Shown: positions 1 through 6,334 of the stretch, piece after piece
Numbering within the stretch: position 1 is the stretch's first letter
Layout: each line of letters opens with the position of its first letter
NCBI GenBank assembly: GCA_964521025.1
Contig: CAZFPK010000068.1
Location: 1 to 16,057, forward strand
Direction: 5' to 3'
DNA length: 16,057 bases
Source of the DNA: DRTC01 sp964521025
Lineage (GTDB): Bacteria; Cloacimonadota; Cloacimonadia; Cloacimonadales; TCS61
The notes under the pieces: model-generated
Told to the model about the DNA's origin: nothing
Database searches by the model: none
The model's input: only the letters and a program-made list of their open reading frames with translations
Made by a program: the position numbers and the translations under genes

Positions 1-201
1 GTATTAACCCGCCAACCGGCGTCATAATACTCTTATATACATGCTTCATAACACACTATCTTCTCTTTCATTTATTTTCTTTAAAATCATATACGACAAA
101 AAATAATTGAAAAAATAATGTCAATTACAAAAAATAAATGTTGCCAAAAATCAGCAAAAATATTTTTTTGCGTCATAATATCAATATGCAAGCGAGGGAT
201 T
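1..201. other. Non-coding leader of the integron integrase; candidate attI region
   Basis: This AT-rich stretch has no convincing gene. It opens with a hairpin at 1-30: GTATTA pairs with TAATAC, and after a 3x3 internal loop CGCC pairs with GGCG around AACC. An 11-bp direct repeat, GCGTCATAATA, lies at 19-29 and 170-180, and a related TCATAACAC is at 48-56. A second hairpin, GCAAAAA/TTTTTGC with loop TATT, lies at 154-171, about 30 bases before the intI start. In most integrons the attI site and the cassette promoter sit upstream of intI, so this is where attI would be expected. I found no exact GTTRRRY or RYYYAAC core, so the attI reading is inference only. Confidence 0.35.
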
Positions 202-1161
202 ATGAGTGATAAGAAGATATTACCTAAAGTTCATGAGTTGATGAGAAAAAAACATTATAGTGTAAGAACCGAAAAATCTTATATAAATTGGATGAAAAGA
301 TTCTACTATTTTCATAAACAAAAGAATCCCGATGATATGGGAGAGAATGAAGTTAATGAATTTTTAAACCATCTCGCCGTAGAAGAAAAAGTATCGGCAT
401 CTACCCAAAATCAAGCTTTAAATTCCCTCCTTTTTTTATATAAAGAGATTTTAAAAAGAGAAAATTTTAAATTCGCAAATTTTACACGGGCTAAAAAACC
501 TCAAAGAATTCCAGTTGTCTTAAGCAAACGAGAAGTAGAACTTATCTTTTCAAATCTTCAAGGAGTTTATTATCTTATCTGTAATTTACTTTATGGAGCA
601 GGCTTAAGACTTAATGAATGTTTGAGTTTGCGAGTTCAAGATATCGATTTTGATTATTTGCAAATGATCGTGCGTAGAGGAAAAGGAGATAAAGATAGAA
701 GGACTATTTTACCGGATAAACTTTTTGAACCATTAAAAGAACAATTGATCATTAGAAAAAGAATTCATGAAAAAGATATATCGCAGGGTTATGGAATTGT
801 AAATCTTCCCGATGCTGTCAGCAAGAAATATCCAGATGCTATTAAAGAATTCAAATGGCAATATGTTTTCCCGGCAGCAAGAAAGTATTATTGCGATGAA
901 CTCAAACAAACAATCAGGTTTCACTTACATTCCAGTGCTGTTCAAAAAGAGTTTAGAAAAGCATTACTAAAAAGCGGTATCGATAAGACAGCAGGATGTC
1001 ATACACTTCGTCATTCTTTTGCGACCCATTTACTTGAAAACGGATACGATATTAGAACAGTTCAAGAACTTCTCGGTCATCAAGATATAAAAACCACGAT
1101 GGTCTATACGCATGTTATGCAGAAGAAAAAGATCGGTGTGAAAAGTCCGTTGGATCCATAA
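202..1161 (+). CDS. intI: Integron integrase IntI (tyrosine recombinase)
   Basis: This is a site-specific tyrosine recombinase of the integron type, which inserts and excises gene cassettes at attI and attC. Numbered from the ATG at 202 (319 aa), it has a SAM-like N-terminal DNA-binding domain (about 1-100; SVRTEKSY, KVSASTQNQAL) and a full catalytic set: Arg136 (GAGLRLNE), Lys161 (RRGKGDKD), His267 and Arg270 (HTLRH), His293 (LLGHQD) and the nucleophile Tyr302 (MVYTHV). The insertion peculiar to IntI is present as LPDAVSKKYPDA followed by WQYVFPA, and the protein ends in the family signature VKSPLD. These separate it from XerC/XerD. An upstream in-frame ATG at 118 would add 28 poorly conserved residues, so the ATG at 202, preceded by GAGGGA, is preferred. 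No attC site was recognised in the window. If the usual divergent layout holds, cassettes would lie left of position 1. Confidence 0.95.
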   Translation: MSDKKILPKVHELMRKKHYSVRTEKSYINWMKRFYYFHKQKNPDDMGENEVNEFLNHLAVEEKVSASTQNQALNSLLFLYKEILKRENFKFANFTRAKKPQRIPVVLSKREVELIFSNLQGVYYLICNLLYGAGLRLNECLSLRVQDIDFDYLQMIVRRGKGDKDRRTILPDKLFEPLKEQLIIRKRIHEKDISQGYGIVNLPDAVSKKYPDAIKEFKWQYVFPAARKYYCDELKQTIRFHLHSSAVQKEFRKALLKSGIDKTAGCHTLRHSFATHLLENGYDIRTVQELLGHQDIKTTMVYTHVMQKKKIGVKSPLDP

Positions 1162-1173
1162 TTGGAGATAGAT

Positions 1174-2910
1174 ATGAAAAAAAATGTAATACTCTTAATA
1201 TGTCTAAGTTTATTTATTTCAACATTATTTTCCAAAATAATTGTCGAATCTCTCGAAATCTCATCCACAACTTACAAAACCGAAGGGCAAATCCCATTCA
1301 TCACAACTTCGATAAAAAACATTTCAGACAAAGAAATTTCCAATATCAAACTGGAACTGAAAATAGACGAATCAAAAATATCAGATTCAGTTTGGGAATT
1401 TCTCAAACCTGATGAAATTAAAGAGATTCATTTTCCCTGGTTTCCCGAAATAGGAATTAAAGACTATTTTTTTGAACTTCAAGTTGTCTGGGATGTTGAC
1501 CGTGTCATTCGATCCGTAAGGAATATCGTCCTGGAACAAAACACCGGGTCGAAACAAATAGATTCACAAAAAGAAATCATCTTTAAAAAAGAATTCAAAC
1601 AGATCGAAATCCGTCACGACGACGACACAGTACATCCCTGGCTGACCAGGAAAGGAAATGAATTCCTCCAATCAAAATATCCAAATGGAGAATACCAGGA
1701 AATCGCAGATCACATCGATTTTATTGCGGAAGGTTCGATTCACGAAGATGCAGGTTCTGTCGGAGAGATCGGTGATGGCAATGAAGACAATGACAACGAT
1801 CCGGTCACGGAACGACCGATGCGGCATTTCTACCGACCGACCGATGATTCCGGTTTGAAAGAGTGTCCCGGTTATCCCTGGTATCAATTCTCGTTTGCTT
1901 TTGATTTTCCCAATTCTTATGAGTGGGGCAGCGGTGCTGTCGAATGCAATGAATATGACTGGCAGGATGCGATCGGACATTATTTGAATGAAGATAAGGA
2001 AGCAGCCTATTTTGCTTTCGGACATGTCATCCACCTGCTGGAAGACCTTAATGTTCCTGCTCACACCCATCTCGATATTCATGCCGGCGCATTCGGTATC
2101 GGCGGTGACGATTTCGAGAATTACTGCGATGATATGACTCCTGACCAATATACTTCTTCGCTACCTGTTCCCGAACCTGACGATACGATCATCTGCTTTG
2201 ATTCTCTGCGCGCCTTCTGGGAAAATCCCGGTGCTTCATTTCCAAACTGCGGCATGGCAAATCTTTCTTATTACCGCAATTATTATCCCTGCGACCTTCC
2301 AAACCTGACTGGTAGATTAAAGGAAATGTATCCTAATCTTTACTGGGATTGGCTCTGGGGACAATGGGATATCGACGACCCTGATTTGGGAAACTGGGAT
2401 GAAGATTTCGGCACTGTTTACCCGGATTATGACGGTTCGATGGGAGACGATGAATGGTGGGAATGTACTGCAAATTATGACAATCCGGATGTTCCCGGAT
2501 ATTATTATCTGGAATGGCTGCAGGAAGTTCCGCAAATAGAAAAATCATCCTGGGATCCGACCGATCCGGAAAATGATGTTTATGCTGCCAACACAGAAGG
2601 AAAATCTCATGTCGAGATTTACGCAGATCAACTTATCCCGCTTTGCATCCGCTATGCTGCCGGTATGATGAAGTATTTTTATGACACGATCAATGGAATG
2701 CTCGCTCCACCGCAGCAAGTTTTCATTTCAATTTTGGAAGATTCGGTTCGGCTTGAATGGTCGGAAGTTCCTGATGCTATTTCCTATAATATTTATTCGT
2801 CTTCCCATCCGGATGATGGTTTTGTATCGGAAGGAACGACATCCGAACTTTTTTATGTTGTGGAGATTCTGGCAGATAAGAAGTTTTTTCGAGTGAGTTC
2901 GAATTTTTAA
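1174..2910 (+). CDS. Secreted zinc-phospholipase C/S1-P1 nuclease-like protein with FN3 tail
   Basis: A 578-residue exported protein, probably a metal-dependent hydrolase of the zinc-dependent phospholipase C/P1-nuclease fold. It starts with a signal peptide (1-20, MKKNVILLICLSLF), then a CARDB/Ig-like beta domain (about 22-120). The putative catalytic domain (about 145-510) contains HPWLTRKG (154-161), HED at 190-192, RHFYRP near His218, and HLLEDLNVPAH (287-297). The last reproduces the HxxxD-x5-H zinc spacing of phospholipase C. A later SHVEIYADQLIP is also typical. Residues from about 515 look like one fibronectin type III domain. The ATG at 1174 is chosen over the TTG at 1162 because GGAG lies 6 bases upstream and the signal peptide starts there. 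It follows intI by 12 bases, in the same direction. The substrate cannot be told from sequence; the zinc-enzyme call is family-based. Confidence 0.75.
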   Translation: MKKNVILLICLSLFISTLFSKIIVESLEISSTTYKTEGQIPFITTSIKNISDKEISNIKLELKIDESKISDSVWEFLKPDEIKEIHFPWFPEIGIKDYFFELQVVWDVDRVIRSVRNIVLEQNTGSKQIDSQKEIIFKKEFKQIEIRHDDDTVHPWLTRKGNEFLQSKYPNGEYQEIADHIDFIAEGSIHEDAGSVGEIGDGNEDNDNDPVTERPMRHFYRPTDDSGLKECPGYPWYQFSFAFDFPNSYEWGSGAVECNEYDWQDAIGHYLNEDKEAAYFAFGHVIHLLEDLNVPAHTHLDIHAGAFGIGGDDFENYCDDMTPDQYTSSLPVPEPDDTIICFDSLRAFWENPGASFPNCGMANLSYYRNYYPCDLPNLTGRLKEMYPNLYWDWLWGQWDIDDPDLGNWDEDFGTVYPDYDGSMGDDEWWECTANYDNPDVPGYYYLEWLQEVPQIEKSSWDPTDPENDVYAANTEGKSHVEIYADQLIPLCIRYAAGMMKYFYDTINGMLAPPQQVFISILEDSVRLEWSEVPDAISYNIYSSSHPDDGFVSEGTTSELFYVVEILADKKFFRVSSNF

Positions 2911-2941
2911 AAAAGATAAAATTAATAACATCATCTTTAAT

Positions 2942-3316
2942 ATGCTTTCAAACCAGACTCCTCCCCTCCCAACCTGCAAAGAAAACTCCTGCCAGAACTG
3001 TGAAATCAAAGAAAACTTAAATTGCCATTTTAAATTCAGTCAATTACTGAAATTCTATCTCGGTGCATTACTGCCAATCGTATTTGGAGGAATCGGATTA
3101 TATTCTTTTAATCCAATTTATCTGTTTATCTGGATTTTTCTGTTCATCGTTTATTTTGGTTTTATCGAAATCCGGGTGATGTGTTCGCATTGTCCGCATT
3201 ATGCAAAAAACCGGGACGAAAATTTTAACCGCAAATGGGCGCGAATAAACGCGAATAAAATAGAAATAAAATTTGGATTGTTACGGTGTCGGGCAAATTA
3301 CGGTGCTATCAAATGA
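2942..3316 (+). CDS. Cys-rich membrane protein, N-terminal part, ending at an in-frame TGA
   Basis: A 124-residue protein of unknown function. It has a Cys-rich head (Cys12, Cys17, Cys20, Cys28), two hydrophobic segments (about 37-55 and 58-77) that look like a membrane hairpin, then CSHCPHYA (Cys81, Cys84), suggesting metal binding or redox activity, and a lone Cys116 in CRANYG. The frame stops at TGA 3314-3316 but continues open as WKYHPGPMSFLEK into the next open frame, which repeats the plan of two membrane segments followed by paired Cys. The two parts therefore look like one gene of about 221 codons (2942-3604) broken by a nonsense change. Between CSHCPHY and CRANYG the coding sequence contains a 10-bp-period repeat that may be an insertion. 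No clear ribosome site precedes the ATG. It may be inactive. Confidence 0.6.
   Translation: MLSNQTPPLPTCKENSCQNCEIKENLNCHFKFSQLLKFYLGALLPIVFGGIGLYSFNPIYLFIWIFLFIVYFGFIEIRVMCSHCPHYAKNRDENFNRKWARINANKIEIKFGLLRCRANYGAIK
3224..3263. repeat. Degenerate 10-bp-period tandem repeat inside coding sequence
   Basis: Three near-copies of a 10-base unit lie end to end at 3231-3240 (GCAAATGGGC), 3241-3250 (GCGAATAAAC) and 3251-3260 (GCGAATAAAA), preceded by TTTAACC. It reads through in frame as a run of Asn/Arg/Lys-rich residues between the CSHCPHY motif and CRANYG of the Cys-rich membrane protein. Its composition differs from the flanking gene. The look is that of a dispersed intergenic repeat that has landed in a gene, but I see no second copy in this window. 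Confidence 0.55.
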
Positions 3317-3337
3317 TGGAAATATCATCCCGGACCA

Positions 3338-3604
3338 ATGTCATTTTTAGAAAAATTTATTTTTATTTTCGGATTGATTTCGGTTTCAGGGTTCCCGTAT
3401 GTTTTCCTGATTTCTATTAAGAATTATACTTTCCTGGTTTTATATTCGTTCTCTTTGTTTTTCAGTTTCTGGTTATTATTTCATTTTCTCTGCATTCGAT
3501 GTGTGAATCTTGCCTGTCCTTTCAACAGAGTTAAAAAGGAAATCAGGGAAGAATTTTTCGAGAAAAATCCTGTTATTTCGAATTGCCGGAAAAAACCGGA
3601 TTAA
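3338..3604 (+). CDS. Cys-rich membrane protein, C-terminal part
   Basis: An 88-residue frame in the same phase as the frame ending at 3316, separated from it only by one TGA and seven sense codons (WKYHPGP). It has two hydrophobic segments (about 5-27 and 29-50) followed by CIRCVNLACPFN, so it mirrors the layout of the N-terminal part: membrane hairpin, then CxxC plus a further Cys. There is no convincing ribosome site before the ATG at 3338, which argues that this Met is internal to a longer protein. If still translated it may come from rare read-through, or this may be the dead 3' end of a pseudogene. Function unknown. It ends 15 bases before the divergent LspA-like gene, so the two may once have been one unit. 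Confidence 0.55.
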   Translation: MSFLEKFIFIFGLISVSGFPYVFLISIKNYTFLVLYSFSLFFSFWLLFHFLCIRCVNLACPFNRVKKEIREEFFEKNPVISNCRKKPD

Positions 3605-3619
3605 CAAATATTCGCTTAG

Positions 3620-4147
3620 ATGAAAAAAATTATCGGTAAATATCCTTTGACGGTTTTTATCCTGGTATCTTTAGATCAAATCCTGAAAATAGTAGTAAAA
3701 AATTATTTCATGGATTCCGAATTTGATATTATCAAAAATATTTTATCCATTCAGCCGAGTTTTATCAGAGCACATTCCTGGTTGAATTCTCTCTTTGATT
3801 TGAAGATTGGAATGACGGTTTATGTGATATGTATAATTATAGTTTTAGTTGTGTCGTTTTTTATTTACGGATTTCTCAAAAAGAAAAAAGCAGATAACCT
3901 TCCAATCGAGTTGATGTTCCTGTTTTTCTACTCAGGTACTATTTGTTCACTCATCGACAAAATATTTTGGAGAGGAAGCCTGGATTATATCTTTTTGAAA
4001 GGATTTTTCATCTTCGATTTAAAAGATGTTTATTTGAGTTTATTTGAAATTAGTTTGATAGTGGGTGTCATTATCAACTTTAAAGATTTGAATAAATTCC
4101 AGTTTAAAGGGTTTTGGAAGTATGTTTTGGATAGATTTGGAAATTAG
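3620..4147 (+). CDS. Divergent signal peptidase II (LspA)-like membrane protein
   Basis: A 175-residue, four-helix membrane protein that aligns by eye with lipoprotein signal peptidase. The first helix carries LDQILKIVVKNYF (Asp19), matching the DQxxK motif of LspA. The region SGTICSLIDK (Asp113) corresponds to GGAxGNLIDR, and FDLKD (Asp136) to FNxAD, so both presumed catalytic aspartates of this aspartic protease family are kept. The HxxNTGAAFS motif of LspA is not recognisable, and the linker before the second aspartate is shortened. Enzymatic function is therefore uncertain. A canonical lspA lies at 11547-12035 in this window, so this is a paralogue, perhaps with a special substrate or no activity. 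It follows the split Cys-rich membrane protein closely on the same strand and faces the C25 pseudogene tail to tail. The ribosome site is weak. Confidence 0.7.
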   Translation: MKKIIGKYPLTVFILVSLDQILKIVVKNYFMDSEFDIIKNILSIQPSFIRAHSWLNSLFDLKIGMTVYVICIIIVLVVSFFIYGFLKKKKADNLPIELMFLFFYSGTICSLIDKIFWRGSLDYIFLKGFFIFDLKDVYLSLFEISLIVGVIINFKDLNKFQFKGFWKYVLDRFGN

Positions 4148-4226
4148 TTAAAAATATCGGGAAACTGCTTTAGAAATGATGAGATGTTTCATTAAAAATA
4201 TCAACAGATTCGATGAGCAAGTTGCG

Positions 4227-4903
4227 TTAATTTGAAGTGGGAAATGTTAGTTCTTTACATTGTTGAAATTCCTCTCCTTCCATATGTGCTATTAGAAGGC
4301 TCTTAAATATCCATTCATTATATGGGGGATTAAATTCATAATTGATGGTTTTGTTAATTAAATTGTTGATATCGTCTAATGAATCAATTGAGAACCTACC
4401 AATATCTATATCACCGAGAAAATCATCATCTCCTCCAGGATTAACACATCCGTACCAAAAATCACTATATGAACTTTGCCATATAGCCATATTTATTTCA
4501 TTATGGTCTCCAACAAACAATACATAATTTAGAGCCTGTTCATAGTTATAATATTCATCATAAATATATTGTTTTATCAAAAATGGATTATTACCAATCT
4601 CGCTAATATCGACTATTTTTGTTCTAAAACCCTTTTTCTCTTTCCATTCCCGAAATTCCTGAACTTGGTCTAAATAGTTCCCAACAGTAATTATTAAATA
4701 CTCGTATCCATTTTCAGGTCGATTATCAAGTCGGTTTAAATTTAAGTAATCATAGTTTAAAATAGAGTTCTGATACATTTTTTCATATTCCGGATAGATG
4801 TAATGAGGTTGAGCAAGTAATTCATTTATTTCACAATTTCCGTAATAATCAATTTTAACGGTGAAATCAGATAAAATATTGAGCTCTTGTGTGGTTGGAT
4901 TAT
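4227..4903 (-). pseudogene. C25 (gingipain-type) peptidase remnant, catalytic-domain fragment
   Basis: This frame is the continuation, after a frameshift near 4903/4904, of the propeptide segment encoded just upstream on the minus strand. It starts with NNPTTQELNILSDF, a match to the end of a gingipain-type propeptide, and after the Met at 4778 runs into the first half of the C25 catalytic domain: YEYLIITVGNY, FREWKEKKGFRTKIVDI, LNYVLFVGDHNEI, DIDIGRFSIDS and LINKTINYE. It ends at IAHMEGEEFQQCKE plus seven unrelated residues. In C25 enzymes this is shortly before the segments with the catalytic His (GHG) and Cys, so the active site is missing. The following 80 bases toward the LspA-like gene show no continuation. 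A functional peptidase is very unlikely. Its relatives are cell-surface or secreted proteases, often exported by type IX-like systems. Confidence 0.8.
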
Positions 4904-5428
4904 TCTTATCGGTAATAAGGTTTTGCTAATATTTCTGATATCTCTCCATATCATTGGCTGGCTTATACTCGTTGATAAATTTGGAAAAAATTGATTTGAA
5001 TTGTAAAAAGTGGAATCTATAATAAATTCTGACTCTTCACCCATCTCATGAAATCCTTGAAATGGATAGACATAATAATTTTCTAAAGTTATTAATGTTG
5101 AATCAATAACACTTATTTTGACATTTTTATCAATTGGAATACCAATGAATTCAGTAATTGTCGGTAATGCTGGCTTTCCTTCTTCTACTGTCTTTCCATA
5201 TCCTGGAAATGAAATTTTGTTATATGTTACATCTTCTATGATAACATCTTCTTTATAAAATCCTTTTAAATTAACTTCAATTATAGTCTCATTTTCATTT
5301 GAAGTTATTATTGTTAATTCCGGTTTTTCTGGATTTGAACCATTAATTGGAATCCATTCTTTGGTACAAAATAGATTTGTTACAATAAAGAAACTGAATA
5401 AAATAAGATAAATGTTTTTGATTTTTAT
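4826..5428 (-). pseudogene. C25 peptidase remnant, signal and propeptide part
   Basis: The reading frame encodes a membrane-targeting start (IKIKNIYLILFSFFIV, with LFC as a possible lipobox-like end) and a gingipain-type propeptide: ISFPGYGKTVEEGKPALPTI, then VYPFQGF, then PMIWRDIRNIS. The frame is lost after LLPIR. Restoring one T at about 4903/4904 yields LPIRYNPTTQEL and joins it to the catalytic fragment; without it, translation ends at 4826. The codon in the normal start position, six bases after a good AAGGAG (5435-5440 on the plus strand), is ATA at 5426-5428 rather than ATG. This suggests the start codon has also mutated. An in-frame ATG at 5461 exists but would give an ill-placed charged extension. 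These lesions plus the missing 3' end make this a decayed gene. Confidence 0.8.
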
Positions 5429-5504
5429 GATTATCTCCTTCTCTTTTTTTTCTAATGTCATGTTTATGGATGAATTAAATCTATGCAAGTAAAATTTACT
5501 TTTA

Positions 5505-6158
5505 TTAGAGATTTATTTTTAATAACTTATCAAAATACCCCACATATCGATCAGCATTCCTTTTTATCTTTTCTTTATCAGGTTCGGAAAATTCATCATA
5601 AATAGCATAAACAGTCATCCCGGCATTTTTAGCTGCTTGAACTCCAGCCAGAACATCTTCGATCACTAAACAATCTTCAAGTTCAACTTCAAGTTCGCAA
5701 GCAACTTTCAGGAAAATATCTGGAAACGGTTTACCTTTAATTTCTTCTTTTCCGATCACGATCGAGTCGAAATATTCATAAATCCCGTTTGCTTCCAGCA
5801 CGATCTTTGTCAGGTATTCGCTATTGCTGGTACCGATTCCCATTTTTATTTTATTTTTTTTGAGTAAATCGAGGAATTCTTTTGCACCGGGTTTTAGTTT
5901 TACATCTTTCCGATAATGTTCTGCCACCATTTCGGTCCATTCATCCATAATTTCCTGTGGAGAATCCGGAAGATTGAATTTTTGGATAAAATATTCTGCC
6001 ACTTCGATAAAACTATTCCCTTCTTTCATATCTTTGAATAGATCATCAGGAACCGGAATATTTCTTCTCTGCAAGAATTCAACATCCACCTGGGCCCAGA
6101 TTCCCATAGAATCGATGAGTGTTCCGTCGAGATCGAAAATTACAGCTTTGAATTTCAT
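5505..6158 (-). CDS. HAD-superfamily hydrolase, beta-phosphoglucomutase/phosphatase type
   Basis: A 217-residue cytosolic phosphohydrolase or phosphomutase of HAD subfamily I with an alpha-helical cap. All four HAD motifs are visible: FDLDGT (nucleophile Asp9, general acid/base Asp11), GTSNS (110-114), the Lys of GKP (Lys143) and VIEDVLAG (Glu167, Asp168). The cap spans about residues 17-80. The motif order, EDxxxG ending and length fit the beta-phosphoglucomutase/phosphoglycolate phosphatase-like group. Substrate is not determinable; phosphonoacetaldehyde hydrolase is not favoured since its hallmark features were not recognised. It is encoded downstream of the phosphonate-type transporter on the same strand, separated by 176 bases that hold an inverted repeat, so co-transcription is uncertain. 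The ATG at 6158 has no strong ribosome site. Confidence 0.85.
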   Translation of the reverse strand: MKFKAVIFDLDGTLIDSMGIWAQVDVEFLQRRNIPVPDDLFKDMKEGNSFIEVAEYFIQKFNLPDSPQEIMDEWTEMVAEHYRKDVKLKPGAKEFLDLLKKNKIKMGIGTSNSEYLTKIVLEANGIYEYFDSIVIGKEEIKGKPFPDIFLKVACELEVELEDCLVIEDVLAGVQAAKNAGMTVYAIYDEFSEPDKEKIKRNADRYVGYFDKLLKINL

Positions 6159-6170
6159 AATTTATAAATT

Positions 6171-6298
6171 AGACCCGACTTGTTACGAAGTGCGAGTTGA
6201 GTCGTTTGAGATTCATAGAAGCGAATCCTCATTTAGTACTTGAATTGTCACAATCCTCAACTCGCATTCTCTGCAGTCATAACGAATCGAGTCTTGTT
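6171..6298. repeat. Imperfect ~130-bp palindrome (MITE-like) between HAD gene and phnE
   Basis: The core arms TGCGAGTTGAG (6191-6201) and CTCAACTCGCA (6256-6266) are perfect inverted copies of 11 bases. Outside them, AGACCCGACTTGTTACGA (6171-6188) pairs with the complement of TCATAACGAATCGAGTCT, with four differences that are all transitions, so the RNA could still pair through G-U. A smaller near-palindrome (GAGATTC, GAATCCTC) sits inside. It fills most of the 176-base gap. It could act as a bidirectional terminator or transcript stabiliser, or be a small non-autonomous element. Confidence 0.65.
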
Positions 6299-6334
6299 TA
6301 AATTTATGACTTTTGTGCATCTTTGTGGCTATCA

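Noticed and set aside
118..201. N-terminal extension of IntI from the ATG at 118
   Set aside because: The 28 extra residues are not like IntI proteins, while the ATG at 202 gives a normal length and start and follows GAGGGA.
1672..2148. 158-codon minus-strand open frame
   Set aside because: It lies wholly inside the phospholipase-like gene, has no ribosome site and encodes nothing recognisable; it is a shadow of the real frame.
3314..3316. TGA read as tryptophan, glycine or selenocysteine
   Set aside because: TGA ends tdk, the DksA-like gene, lspA and the surface protein, so there is no general reassignment. No selenocysteine insertion hairpin was evident. A nonsense mutation is simpler.
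1174..4226. Integron cassettes with attC sites after each gene
   Set aside because: No paired RYYYAAC and GTTRRRY motifs with inner arms were found after the genes ending at 2910, 3604 or 4147.
5505..6158. Phosphonoacetaldehyde hydrolase
   Set aside because: The neighbouring phn transporter suggested it, but the protein fits the general beta-phosphoglucomutase/phosphatase pattern and no phosphonatase hallmark was recognised.
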